A DNA stretch of 37,999 bases, taken from the NCBI GenBank assembly GCA_903858815.1, contig CAIOKE010000263.1:1-37999 (forward strand). Reading direction: 5' to 3'. The notes under the pieces are model-generated. The model made no database searches, was not told the origin of the DNA, and saw only the letters and a program-made list of their open reading frames with translations. Both the position numbers and the translations under genes were made by a program. Shown piece by piece: positions 17,001 through 23,866 of this stretch. Every line of letters begins with the position of its first letter. Within the stretch, counting starts at the first letter, position 1. Source of the DNA: an uncultured Planctomycetaceae bacterium (GTDB taxonomy: Bacteria > Planctomycetota > Planctomycetia > Planctomycetales > Planctomycetaceae).

Positions 17001-17526
17001 TCCGCACCGCACGCATGCCACGACCACCACCACCCTTGGCCGCCTTGATCATCACAGGAAAACCAATCTCAGCCGCCCGAATCCGCGCTTCTTCCACCGT
17101 CTCGATGGATTCCTGAGTCCCCCCAAGAACCGGTACGCCGGCCGCTATCGCGATATTGCGAGCAGCAGTTTTGTCTCCCAAAGCCTCAAGACAGTGCACT
17201 GAAGGACCCACAAACTTGATGCCCGCTTCAGCACAGGCCCGAGCAAACTCAGGACGCTCTGACAGAAATCCATATCCCGGATGAATGGCATCGGCACCAA
17301 TCTCTTTCGCCAGAGACACGATGCCGGCAATATCCAGGTACGAACGAATCGGTTCACCCGGACGACCAATGCGATAAGCCTCGTCCGCCTTGAACCGATG
17401 CAGCGCATAACGGTCTTCATGCGAATAAATCGCCACCGTGCGAATTCCAAGTTCCGTGGCACTGCGAAAAACTCGAATCGCAATTTCGGAACGGTTGGCG
17501 ACCAGCAGCTTCCTGATTGTCAGCAT
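14077..17526 (-). CDS. pyc: Pyruvate carboxylase
   Basis: Biotin enzyme that carboxylates pyruvate to oxaloacetate with ATP and bicarbonate, replenishing the TCA cycle. The 1149 residues match single-chain pyruvate carboxylases. The biotin carboxylase domain (about 1-455) starts RKLLVANRSEIAIRVF and has the ATP loop KGGGGRGMR at 164-172. The carboxyltransferase domain begins near 535 with TDTTFRDAHQSLLATRMRT and includes AIKDMAGL, HFHTHDTAG and MPGGQYTNL. The biotinyl domain is at the C-terminus with EAMKMETA (biotinylated Lys about 1113). The ANRSEIA motif has Ser where Gly is usual. I chose ATG at 17526; an ATG five codons upstream (17541) is equally possible, and the frame beyond it lacks similarity. 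It is the first gene of a six-gene minus-strand run. Confidence 0.96.
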   Translation of the reverse strand: MLTIRKLLVANRSEIAIRVFRSATELGIRTVAIYSHEDRYALHRFKADEAYRIGRPGEPIRSYLDIAGIVSLAKEIGADAIHPGYGFLSERPEFARACAEAGIKFVGPSVHCLEALGDKTAARNIAIAAGVPVLGGTQESIETVEEARIRAAEIGFPVMIKAAKGGGGRGMRAVRTAAEFDAAFESARNEARTAFGSPEVFIEKFIGRAKHIEVQLLGDEHGNLMHLFERDCSVQRRHQKVVELAPAPNLSEDLRQGILDAALKIGRAVSYSCAGTVEFLVDTEANRFYFIEVNPRIQVEHTVTEEVTNIDIVKCQILTAQGLPLSHEDIGLGDQKNVVVSGFAVQCRVTTEDPANSFMPDYGRVTHYRSAGGMGIRLDAGSAFSGAVVNPFYDSLLTKVTTRGRRFIDAVHRMERTLREFRIRGVKTNIPFLSKVMSHPTFVRGECITRFIDETPELFQFDHRRNRATRLLTYLAETIVNGNPLVKGRPRSARRTPAVLPAVPQGVQPPPGTRTLFKREGAAGLAKWVLAQRSLLLTDTTFRDAHQSLLATRMRTYDLLQISDAYAHNCSGLFSLEMWGGATFDTSMRFLKECPWQRLVQMRERIPNILFQMLLRSSNAVGYKNYPDNVVKVFVKEAADAGVDVFRIFDCLNWLPNMQVAMDAVVEAGGICEAAICYTGDITNPGRSKYNLQYYVDLAKELEHRGAHILAIKDMAGLCKPAAAERLIRELKREVGIPIHFHTHDTAGIQAASILEGSRVDLDIADAAMAPLSGGTSQVNLNTLAESLRYSERDPQLPVDALDGISEYWRAVREFYTPFESVSLAATADLYRHEMPGGQYTNLFEQARALGLADRWPEVCRLYAEVNQLFGDIVKVTPTSKSVGDMALFMLANNLTCEDVLNPDRDIAFPGSVIDLISGGMGQPPGGFPEAVRNRILLGRQEFLGRPGETLPPADMEAARERVTALLGREPSGQEVISWVLYERVFEEFAAHQDSYADVSILPTPHFFFGLEPGEEIAVDIEPGKTLIIRLQTVSDPHADGTRTVFFELNGQPREITVVDAAVESTAPTRVKADTAIPGQVGATMPGMVVTVAVKPGERIRKGQKLLALEAMKMETAINAELEGKIRDVLVQPGNRVETGDLLVVIDPA

Positions 17527-18038
17527 GTCAGCGACCCGCATTCTCTGAATTAAGTGCAGCCCGCAAAGCCGTTGATCAGCTTCGAGGCGATCCGGACTTT
17601 CGGCAGAACACTGTGAGACCTGCAGTGGGGACAGATGCCTCAATCGCCAGAAGTACCGTGTAACCCCGTCAGAATAGTCCAACACCGACTCACAATCCAC
17701 TACCGACCCCGGGCGAGAAAACAGACCTCGGTTTTTCGATTACCGCCCCCGGAAAAGCTCAGCCAGCCGGAACAGCCGGACACCAGGCACCCCACCGACG
17801 GCAGAAATTCCCGCATTTTTCCACACTGCTCGCAACCTTTGTTTGCGAGACCACCCGTTTTTTTCGACACTAAAGACAGCATCTCAGGCTGTTCAGATGC
17901 TCCAATTTCAGGAAATTCCAGATCAACCCGTATTTCCGTGGCGGGTGAAGCCACACAAACTGGCCTCACCCCCCGTTTGTCCCCCGCGAAATTTTTCCGC
18001 GGAATTACACCCCTCCACGATCAAAGTCTCAGCAAATC
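17527..18038. other. Intergenic region between pyc and the FHA gene
   Basis: About 510 bases separate the divergent pyc and FHA genes. Open frames here are short or run into neighbours and show no recognisable domain. The region must contain the promoter for the pyc operon and one for the FHA gene, but I could not pick a convincing -35/-10 pair. It holds one small hairpin followed by a T run (17829-17864). Confidence 0.5.
17829..17864 (+). terminator. Possible weak terminator or RNA hairpin
   Basis: A perfect 7-bp stem (CTCGCAA at 17829-17835 with TTGCGAG at 17843-17849) encloses a 7-base loop, and seven T residues follow at 17858-17864. The T run is 8 bases after the stem, longer than in an efficient intrinsic terminator, and no plus-strand gene lies upstream. 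It may act on a leader or small RNA, or be fortuitous. Confidence 0.25.
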
Positions 18039-18734
18039 ATGGCATTTGTCACTCTGTCGATCCTGGAAGGACTGGAACGCGGACGCGTCTTCCGCAACCT
18101 GCAACCGCCCATCACAATCGGACGGGAAGAAATCAACGATGTGCAGCTCAACGACGAACGCATCAGTCGCCTGCACGCGAAACTGCAGGATGATCACGGC
18201 AACATCATTTTCACCGACCTGAACAGTACCAATGGCAGCCGCGTGAATGGCCATCCAGTGCAGCTGCACGTCATGCGACCCGGTGACCACCTGCAACTGG
18301 GACGCTGCACACTGCTGTACGGATCAGCAGAAGAAATCTCTGAACGCGCCCGCAGCCTCGGTGTCCACGTCACAGACCTGCTGCCCATCAGCCGCACATT
18401 CACCCGCCCGGATGTTCCCGCCCCAACCTCCGAATTCTCGCAGCCCGCCATCCCAGCAGCCACAGATCACCTGCCCGCCTCACTGTTCTGCGGCGAATGT
18501 CCGCCCCTGCCGGAACTCCTGACCCCGATTCAACGAGCCCGTCTGGCTGATCTGCTGATGTATGCCAGCGAAACTCTGATGCAGATCGTGCTGACCTCAG
18601 CCCAGACGGACTGCACACCACCCACGATCGCCATCGACTGGGCCCGCTTCCAGAACCTGCTGAAGCTGCAAAAGGATCTGGCCCACTGGATTCGCGAAAC
18701 CAGCAACCCACATCTCGACGAACACGACCTCTGA
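18039..18734 (+). CDS. FHA-domain protein
   Basis: A 231-residue cytoplasmic protein with an N-terminal forkhead-associated domain (about 4-97), which binds phosphothreonine peptides in Ser/Thr-kinase signalling and protein assembly. The expected FHA residues are visible: IGRE at 27-30, SRLHAKL at 43-49, and the NSTNGSRVNG loop at 62-71. The C-terminal part (about 100-231) has a Pro-rich linker followed by a mainly helical segment that I do not recognise. No kinase gene is adjacent. The ATG at 18039 lacks a strong ribosome-binding site, but the FHA fold starts directly after it. It ends at a strong bidirectional terminator facing the DUF1559 gene. Confidence 0.88.
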   Translation: MAFVTLSILEGLERGRVFRNLQPPITIGREEINDVQLNDERISRLHAKLQDDHGNIIFTDLNSTNGSRVNGHPVQLHVMRPGDHLQLGRCTLLYGSAEEISERARSLGVHVTDLLPISRTFTRPDVPAPTSEFSQPAIPAATDHLPASLFCGECPPLPELLTPIQRARLADLLMYASETLMQIVLTSAQTDCTPPTIAIDWARFQNLLKLQKDLAHWIRETSNPHLDEHDL

Positions 18735-18787
18735 ACCACTCCCCCGCTCGAATCCTGCTGACGAATCCCCCCCCCAAACAAAAAAGG

Positions 18788-18814
18788 AAAGGCCCGGCAA
18801 ATTGCCGGGCCTTT
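18788..18814. terminator. Bidirectional rho-independent terminator
   Basis: An 11-bp perfect stem (AAAGGCCCGGC at 18788-18798 with GCCGGGCCTTT at 18804-18814) encloses a five-base AAATT loop. On the minus strand it is followed by a T-rich tract ending in seven T residues, a good terminator for the DUF1559 gene. On the plus strand it is followed by a shorter T-containing tract, serving the FHA gene. The two genes converge here. Confidence 0.9.
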
Positions 18815-18843
18815 CAGCGTTTTCAGCAAAGCTTTGGCAGAGA

Positions 18844-19938
18844 TCAATAATCCCCGACCACTTCGCCACCAGACTTCGTTCCCAACCGTCCCCAGATTCC
18901 GTACGGGCTGGCGTTACCAATCACAGTTGCCACACCCAGGTTTCCAGTGTCGATGTTTTCCGAAATGAATCGTACCGAACCATCAGCCAGCACGACCTGC
19001 ACGCCACCTGTGTGGAAGCTGCTGGGAGCAAACACGCCAACAGCACCGTCGGCATTGACGTTCCCATCGTTGATGCAGGAAGGGCCGTTTGGCGGAGTTA
19101 CAGTGTAGAAGGAATTGATTTCCGGCTGTCCATCGCACCAGATCGAACTGAAACGACCTTTCACAGTCGCACCGTTCGTGTAACGGTCCCCGGCACGGAT
19201 CGTAGCCGCCGCCGCAATGCAGGAACCGGGCGAGGTCACGATGGCACCCACGTTCACAATCACGCCCTCGCGAACAGTGGGAGTTGCCTTGCCACCGATT
19301 CCGAAACCAGCCTGCACTCGTTCGCCCATCGCGATTGTGTTACTGGTCCCATCGGTCACGTCACGCATGCTGAAGCAGCGTCGCAGACAGAACAGACCGC
19401 TGACATCCTGAGCATCGCGGCCATTGGCAGCCGATGTTCCGATGAAGTCACCGCGACAGAATGCGTAGCTGCAGGTTCCTCGAGCTGCAACGATGCCGGG
19501 ATCAGTCGGACAGTTGAAGAAGGAAATCCGCTGAGAATAGATCGCTGGCGCCGGAGCAGTACCGCTCCATGGTGCCGGGCCACCCGGTGGAATCGGCGGA
19601 CTGGTCGAAGTGTTGCCAGCATCAATCTGCTGATACAACGCTGTCTGCTCAAGATACGGCAGCAGCGGAATCAGACCCGTCTTACGCTCGTAATTGCCGT
19701 CCAGTCGAGTTGTACTGCCATAGCCAAAGGTGCCCCCTTTGGCGTACGGAAACATGTTGAACACGTCATGATAATTGTGCAGTGCCAACCCGAACTGCTT
19801 CAGGTTGTTCTTGCACTGAGTCCGGCGAGCTGCCTCGCGAGCCTGCTGGACAGCAGGCAGCAGCAACGCTACCAGAATTGCGATGATGGCAATCACCACC
19901 AGCAACTCGATAAGAGTAAACCCACGTCGACGTACCAC
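18844..19938 (-). CDS. DUF1559 protein with pilin-like N-terminus (copy 1)
   Basis: A 364-residue member of the DUF1559 family, which is expanded in Planctomycetes and has no assigned biochemical function. The N-terminus [20 protein letters not shown] is a type IV pilin/pseudopilin prepilin signal: basic leader, peptidase site before Phe, Glu at +5, and a hydrophobic helix. [18 protein letters not shown] follows, then the DUF1559 domain, with [14 protein letters not shown] near the C-terminus. The start is GTG at 19938 with GGAGG seven bases upstream, giving a five-residue leader; the frame extends further upstream but that part does not look coding. It is probably exported and surface-associated. 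It is divergent from a small lipoprotein gene, a pairing echoed by copy 2 at 36002. Confidence 0.93.
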   Translation of the reverse strand: MVRRRGFTLIELLVVIAIIAILVALLLPAVQQAREAARRTQCKNNLKQFGLALHNYHDVFNMFPYAKGGTFGYGSTTRLDGNYERKTGLIPLLPYLEQTALYQQIDAGNTSTSPPIPPGGPAPWSGTAPAPAIYSQRISFFNCPTDPGIVAARGTCSYAFCRGDFIGTSAANGRDAQDVSGLFCLRRCFSMRDVTDGTSNTIAMGERVQAGFGIGGKATPTVREGVIVNVGAIVTSPGSCIAAAATIRAGDRYTNGATVKGRFSSIWCDGQPEINSFYTVTPPNGPSCINDGNVNADGAVGVFAPSSFHTGGVQVVLADGSVRFISENIDTGNLGVATVIGNASPYGIWGRLGTKSGGEVVGDY

Positions 19939-20237
19939 GCTGCATCCTCCACAAACTGAGAACCGCAAAAAAATGAAATAAATCGCGTCACCGCGCGTGC
20001 AAGCCACTGAGAGAATATGACGAGAACTGAACGTCTGCAAGCTGTAAACCCTCGGTTATGCTCAGGAATCAGGCAAAAATGGCGATTTTGACCTCACATC
20101 TTCATTTGTAAGACATCGACGTTTCGCTAGACTCCTGAGTTCGCCTGCAGAACACTTCCGGTGCCGCCATGAAGACACGTCGGTCCGTTTCTCTCGGTCT
20201 GTCCGTCCCGTCGCACCCTCCCAGGATTCCAAGACTT

Positions 20238-20720
20238 ATGAAATCACGCCTGAATCTCAGCCTGCTTCTGTCCTGCGTCGTGGCCCTCTGTGCCGCTGGC
20301 TGCGGCGGTGAAAAAGTCAACCGCCCGCCCGTTTTCAAAGTCACTGGAAAGGTCACGTTCAGCGGTAAACCAGTGGTCAACGCTGATGTCACGTTTATCC
20401 ACGACGAAACCAAACGAGCTGCCTTCGGGAAAACCAATGAAGAAGGCGTCTACAAACTGACCACCTTCAGCGCCAACGACGGCGCCGTCGAAGGCAAACA
20501 CTCCATCAAAGTCGTCGATATCCCGCCGCCGGCCTCCACACCAGCACTGGCAGACACCGAAAGTGCTGAATACAAGCCCCCGGGAATCGGTGAAGACACC
20601 ATGCCCAAACCCAAGTCCAACCTGCCAGCAAAATATGCTGATGCAGCAACCTCTGGACTGTTCGGTGTCGTAAACGCCGATGGCACCGAAAATGTCATCG
20701 ATCTCGAACTGAAACCCTGA
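20238..20720 (+). CDS. Small lipoprotein with carboxypeptidase-regulatory-like domain (copy 1)
   Basis: A 160-residue predicted lipoprotein. The N-terminus MKSRLNLSLLLSCVVALC leads into the lipobox-like AAGC, so cysteine near residue 21 would be lipidated. The domain starting KVTGKVTFSGKPVVNADVTF has the beta-sandwich pattern of carboxypeptidase regulatory-like or transthyretin-like domains, and KTNEEGVYKLTTF is the typical second repeat. The rest is Pro-rich and polar. I chose ATG at 20238 because it gives a clean signal peptide; an upstream in-frame ATG at 20169 would add 23 residues. It lies 299 bases from the divergent DUF1559 gene, resembles the lipoprotein at 37037, and is followed by a strong terminator. 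Function unknown. Confidence 0.82.
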   Translation: MKSRLNLSLLLSCVVALCAAGCGGEKVNRPPVFKVTGKVTFSGKPVVNADVTFIHDETKRAAFGKTNEEGVYKLTTFSANDGAVEGKHSIKVVDIPPPASTPALADTESAEYKPPGIGEDTMPKPKSNLPAKYADAATSGLFGVVNADGTENVIDLELKP

Positions 20721-20769
20721 TCACACCACACCGGCAGTCCCCCACCACATCCCGCGTCAAAGAACCCAC

Positions 20770-20808
20770 GGATTCTGCCCGAAACCGGGCCGAATCCGAC
20801 TTTTTTTT
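20770..20808 (+). terminator. Strong rho-independent terminator just upstream of nusB
   Basis: A two-part stem GGATTC/GAATCC (20770-20775 with 20092 offset equivalent 20792-20797) and GCCCG/CGGGC (20777-20781 with 20786-20790), separated by one mismatch, closes an AAAC loop. Eight T residues follow at 20801-20808. It ends the lipoprotein transcript, and the nusB start codon is only 12 bases beyond the T tract. Confidence 0.9.
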
Positions 20809-20820
20809 AAGCCCTTTCAG

Positions 20821-21378
20821 ATGTCCGGTCGCTCCGAAGCCCGCCGCTATATCCTGCAGATGCTGTTCCTGCTCGACCAAAACCCCGACGCTGATCGCCA
20901 GCGCATCGATCACAATGCTACCCTGGAATTCAAAGACCCCCAGGTCCGCAATTTCATCCGTCGCATCCTCGATGGCATCCGCACCCACCGCAGCAAACTG
21001 GATCAGCAGATCCGACAGACCGCACACAACTGGCGGCTGGAACGCATGGCGATCACTGACCGTAATGTGCTCAGAATGGGCCTCTACGAAATGCTGCACG
21101 AAGGCACTCCAGCCCCCGTCGTCATCAATGAGGCCGTCGAGATCGCCCGCGAATTCGGCTCCGAAAACTCCGCCGCCTTCGTCAACGGCATCCTCGATCG
21201 ACTCAATCCACACAGTCGCTCAGGCAAATCGACCGAACAGCCTGCCGCCGAACAGCCTACCGCCGAACAGCCTACCGCCGAACAGCCTGCCGCCGAACAG
21301 CCTGCCGCCGAACAGCCTGCCACAGAGCCCCCGGCAACAGACACCACTGCCACCGACCCGCCGGCTGCCAACACCTGA
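20821..21378 (+). CDS. nusB: Transcription antitermination factor NusB with repeat tail
   Basis: NusB binds the boxA RNA element with ribosomal protein S10 and supports antitermination, mainly in rRNA operons. The core (about 1-135) is the usual all-helical fold: SGRSEARRYILQMLFLLDQN at the start, AITDRNVLRMGLYEML at about 79-94, and APVVINEAVEIAREFG followed by FVNGILDRL. The total of 185 residues exceeds the usual 130-150 because of a C-terminal tail of about 45 residues made of AEQPA/AEQPT repeats and a Thr/Pro/Ala-rich end, probably disordered. The start is fixed by homology. The ATG lies 12 bases after a strong terminator, with no clear ribosome-binding site or room for a separate promoter. 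Confidence 0.93.
   Translation: MSGRSEARRYILQMLFLLDQNPDADRQRIDHNATLEFKDPQVRNFIRRILDGIRTHRSKLDQQIRQTAHNWRLERMAITDRNVLRMGLYEMLHEGTPAPVVINEAVEIAREFGSENSAAFVNGILDRLNPHSRSGKSTEQPAAEQPTAEQPTAEQPAAEQPAAEQPATEPPATDTTATDPPAANT
21241..21315 (+). repeat. Five tandem 15-bp repeats inside nusB
   Basis: Five consecutive copies of CCTRCCGCCGAACAG occur, differing only at the R position (G or A). They encode P-(A/T)-A-E-Q repeats in the NusB C-terminal tail. A degenerate copy follows (cctgccacagag). Because the unit is a multiple of three, gain or loss of copies keeps the frame open. Confidence 0.97.
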
Positions 21379-21416
21379 GCTCACCCAGCACGCGCCGCCA
21401 CTGCACCAACACACTC

Positions 21417-22184
21417 TCACTGCCCTGCAACCGGCTGCGGCTGCTTCTGAAATATCACCACATGCTGCAACGGCAGCACATGCACCGTCTCCAGCCATGA
21501 CAGCCCAAACTCCGGCTGCTCAGCCTCCTGACGCACCTGCGCCTGAGTCATCTTGTGGACCTCCTTGATCGGTACCGCAGGATCCTCCTTGCGATACTCC
21601 ACAAAAACCAGCCGGCCACCAGGCTTCAGTGCCTGCGAAATGTCCTGCAACATCTCATAGGGATACTCAAACTCATGGTACACATCCACCATGATCGCCA
21701 GATCCACACTGGCAGGCTTCAGACCACTGCGCTTCTGACTGCCCTTGATGGGTTCCACATTCTCCACACCCAGGTTCTGACAGTACTTCTTCAGGCGATC
21801 CAGCATCTCCTGCTGCACATCCACCGCCAGCACCTTGCCACCAGGCAGCACTGGTTCCGCCATCAGGATCGAAATGACTCCGCTGCCAGCCCCGATATCA
21901 GCCACAACGTCACCAGGCTTCAGTCGCAGTGACCGGATCAGCAGCGTCAGACGCTCTTCTTCTTCCCTCGTTGACCGTTCCAGCCACGCGGCACCGGCAA
22001 ATCCCATCACGTGCGCAATCTCACGCCCCATGTAGAACTTGCCGATGCCATTCGGATCATGAATCCGCCGCGTCTCGTAACGGTCGGCCGCAGACGCTGC
22101 CCTCGCAGACGCTGACGAAGGCTCGTCAGCCTGTAACAGGCCCATGCAGACACACCAGCACATCAGCACCTTTGCCAGCTTCAT
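21417..22184 (-). CDS. Exported SAM-dependent methyltransferase-like protein
   Basis: A 255-residue class I methyltransferase fold with an apparent N-terminal signal peptide (MKLAKVLMCWCVCMGLLQA, cleavage before Asp20). After a linker, the AdoMet-binding motif I VADIGAGSG lies at about 94-102, motif II acid in LAVDVQQEM at about 119-127, and KPGGRLVFVEYR is the typical post-motif segment. Its methyl acceptor is not evident; sequence style resembles UbiE/small-molecule methyltransferases. ATG at 22184 has AAGGAG eight bases upstream. It lies 57 bases after the cyclophilin gene on the same strand, probably co-transcribed, and converges with nusB. Signal-bearing AdoMet enzymes are unusual, since AdoMet is cytoplasmic. 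Confidence 0.85.
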   Translation of the reverse strand: MKLAKVLMCWCVCMGLLQADEPSSASARAASAADRYETRRIHDPNGIGKFYMGREIAHVMGFAGAAWLERSTREEEERLTLLIRSLRLKPGDVVADIGAGSGVISILMAEPVLPGGKVLAVDVQQEMLDRLKKYCQNLGVENVEPIKGSQKRSGLKPASVDLAIMVDVYHEFEYPYEMLQDISQALKPGGRLVFVEYRKEDPAVPIKEVHKMTQAQVRQEAEQPEFGLSWLETVHVLPLQHVVIFQKQPQPVAGQ

Positions 22185-22241
22185 CACGCCTGCTCCTTAC
22201 GTCCGTCTGACCCAACCGGAACCAGCCAGTTCACCGCAAAC

Positions 22242-22844
22242 TCAGCCTGCCGGAACGACCGTCGCCTTTTTGATGTAGTCCATCTTCGGGAACTCCTTCT
22301 TCAGGTATGCGTTCCCCTGCTCCTGAATCAATGGCTGCTGCGCGAAATCTTTGTACTCTGCCGAAATCTTCTTCACCACGTCCATCCCTTCCACAACCTT
22401 GCCGAACGGGGCAAATCCAAGGTCATCCAGTCGCTGGTTGTCGGTTAGATTGATGAACAGCTGGCAGGTGCGAGTATTCGGGCCGCGAGACGCAAATGTG
22501 ATCATCCCCTCAAGGTTGCTCTGCGTCACTTTGTCATCGCGGATCTCGCGATCCTTCCACTTCGCATACACCTTCGGATCGCCGTTCATACCCCACTGGA
22601 CCACGAAGTCAGGCACCACGCGGAAGAACCGACATTCGTCGTAGAAACCAGAGGTCACCAGCTCATGAAACCGATCGGCCCCCAGCGGCGCCCACGTGCG
22701 CTGCACATCCACCACAAAGTTGCCCACACTGGTCTCAAACCTGACCCGGAATTTCTCCGGTGCCTGCGCGGTTTTTGTGGCTTCCTGAGCCTGAACCAGA
22801 CCTGCTCCACACAACAGCAACATCGCTGCAGCCAGAATTCTCAT
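22242..22844 (-). CDS. Exported cyclophilin-type peptidyl-prolyl cis-trans isomerase
   Basis: A 200-residue cyclophilin with a signal peptide (MRILAAAMLLLCGAGLVQAQ), so it acts outside the cytoplasm in protein folding. The domain starts with RVRFETSVGNFVVDVQRTWA. CRFFRVVPDFVVQWG corresponds to the active-site arginine/phenylalanine strand of cyclophilins, TFASRGPNTRTCQLFINL to the central block, and LDDLGFAPFGKVVEGMDVV to the C-terminal block. I chose ATG at 22844 because it gives a clean signal peptide and GGAG is just upstream; in-frame starts to 22919 would add 25 residues before it. It is the first gene of a pair with the exported methyltransferase. Confidence 0.92.
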   Translation of the reverse strand: MRILAAAMLLLCGAGLVQAQEATKTAQAPEKFRVRFETSVGNFVVDVQRTWAPLGADRFHELVTSGFYDECRFFRVVPDFVVQWGMNGDPKVYAKWKDREIRDDKVTQSNLEGMITFASRGPNTRTCQLFINLTDNQRLDDLGFAPFGKVVEGMDVVKKISAEYKDFAQQPLIQEQGNAYLKKEFPKMDYIKKATVVPAG

Positions 22845-23248
22845 CCCCGTCTCCGACAATCGTTCCATCAGACAGCACTCGTTTCGCAGGACGATTCGCC
22901 CCTGCGAATCCCTCTGCACCGTGCCTCATTGTTACCGGAAAATCACTTGAACTGCCACCGAGCGGGGTCTGTAAATTGCTGGGTTGTGTCGCCTGCACGT
23001 CTCGTCCACCCACCAAACGACTCCCGCAGATCCATCACGACCGTCAAATTCACTCCGGAAGCATGAACATCCGCTTCGTTCCTGTGAGACTTATTCCCCC
23101 GACCGGGAACCAGATGGATGATTCATCAAGGAACCGCAGTTCCCGCCCTTTTCGTGGCGTCTTCCGGTGGCAGAATGCTACAATTCCCGCGCAGAAATTC
23201 CTGACAACCTGCCGCCGGATGCGTTTTCCTTCCAGGCATTCCCTCCTT
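22845..23248. other. Intergenic region between cyclophilin and lipoprotein genes
   Basis: About 400 bases between two divergent genes. Open frames cross it but none has a recognisable product. A possible plus-strand promoter is TTGAAC (22947-22952) with a 17-base spacer and TGTAAA (22970-22975), about 270 bases before the lipoprotein start. Both boxes match the sigma-70 consensus at four of six positions, so the call is weak. Confidence 0.35.
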
Positions 23249-23797
23249 ATGACCCACAGATCCTACCTGCTTGGCCCAGCATTGCTGTTGTCTTCTCTGT
23301 TTGGCTGCAATTCGGCCGACACAGTGGTTCGCTACACTGCGGACAGCGAACAGCAGCAGATCCTGACTTCCGAACTGATCCGCGATCGATTCCAGTCAGT
23401 ACCTTTCACATGGAAGGTTCCGACCCAGTGGAAATCGGCGCAGAACGACGAATTCAGCAAGTTCGCATGGCTGGCCGGCCCCTCCGGTCGCACTCGCATC
23501 ACAGTCAGTGACCTGCCGGCCACCGCTGGCATTGCCCCTCAGGTCGCGCGCTGGGGTGGCCAGATTGGCCTGCAGTCCGATTCACCCGCTGAACTGATGA
23601 ACGCGGTGGAACCGCTGCCGCTGGCGGGCCTGACGGGACAATTCGTCCAACTGCAGGGCCCCAGCGAAACCATTCTGGGGATGCTGCTCACTTACAAGGA
23701 CAAACTGTGGGTCGTGAAACTTCGTGGTGGCAACGACGAAGTCAGTGGTCTTAAGGCACAGTTTCGCGATTTTTGTCAGTCATGGACTTCCGGCTGA
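23249..23797 (+). CDS. Predicted lipoprotein of unknown function upstream of ccsBA
   Basis: A 182-residue predicted lipoprotein. The N-terminus MTHRSYLLGPALLLSSLFGC has a hydrophobic segment ending in a lipobox (LFGC, Cys20). The mature part contains FTWKVPTQWKSA, RTRITVSDLPA and LWVVKLRGGNDEVSGLKAQF and ends about 160 residues later. I do not recognise a named domain. ATG at 23249 gives the cleanest signal; an ATG at 23219 in the same frame would add 10 residues. It lies 69 bases before the ccsBA start on the same strand, so a role beside cytochrome c maturation is possible from position alone. Confidence 0.75.
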   Translation: MTHRSYLLGPALLLSSLFGCNSADTVVRYTADSEQQQILTSELIRDRFQSVPFTWKVPTQWKSAQNDEFSKFAWLAGPSGRTRITVSDLPATAGIAPQVARWGGQIGLQSDSPAELMNAVEPLPLAGLTGQFVQLQGPSETILGMLLTYKDKLWVVKLRGGNDEVSGLKAQFRDFCQSWTSG

Positions 23798-23866
23798 TGC
23801 TGGTTTGAAATCTCGTCTTTATCCCCTGCAGCACTGAACCTCTGGTTCTGTCACAGGAGTTTTCTT

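Noticed and set aside
17527-17700. N-terminal extension of pyruvate carboxylase
   Set aside because: The residues before the RKLLVANR block are not part of the biotin carboxylase fold, and two ATG codons near 17526-17541 fit the normal start.
21241-21315. Possible CRISPR-like array
   Set aside because: The units are contiguous 15-mers without spacers and lie in the nusB frame, so this is a coding tandem repeat.
22760-23218. Long extension of the lipoprotein frame upstream of 23219
   Set aside because: Covers the divergent promoter region and the cyclophilin start; composition is not protein-like and a signal peptide begins only at 23249.
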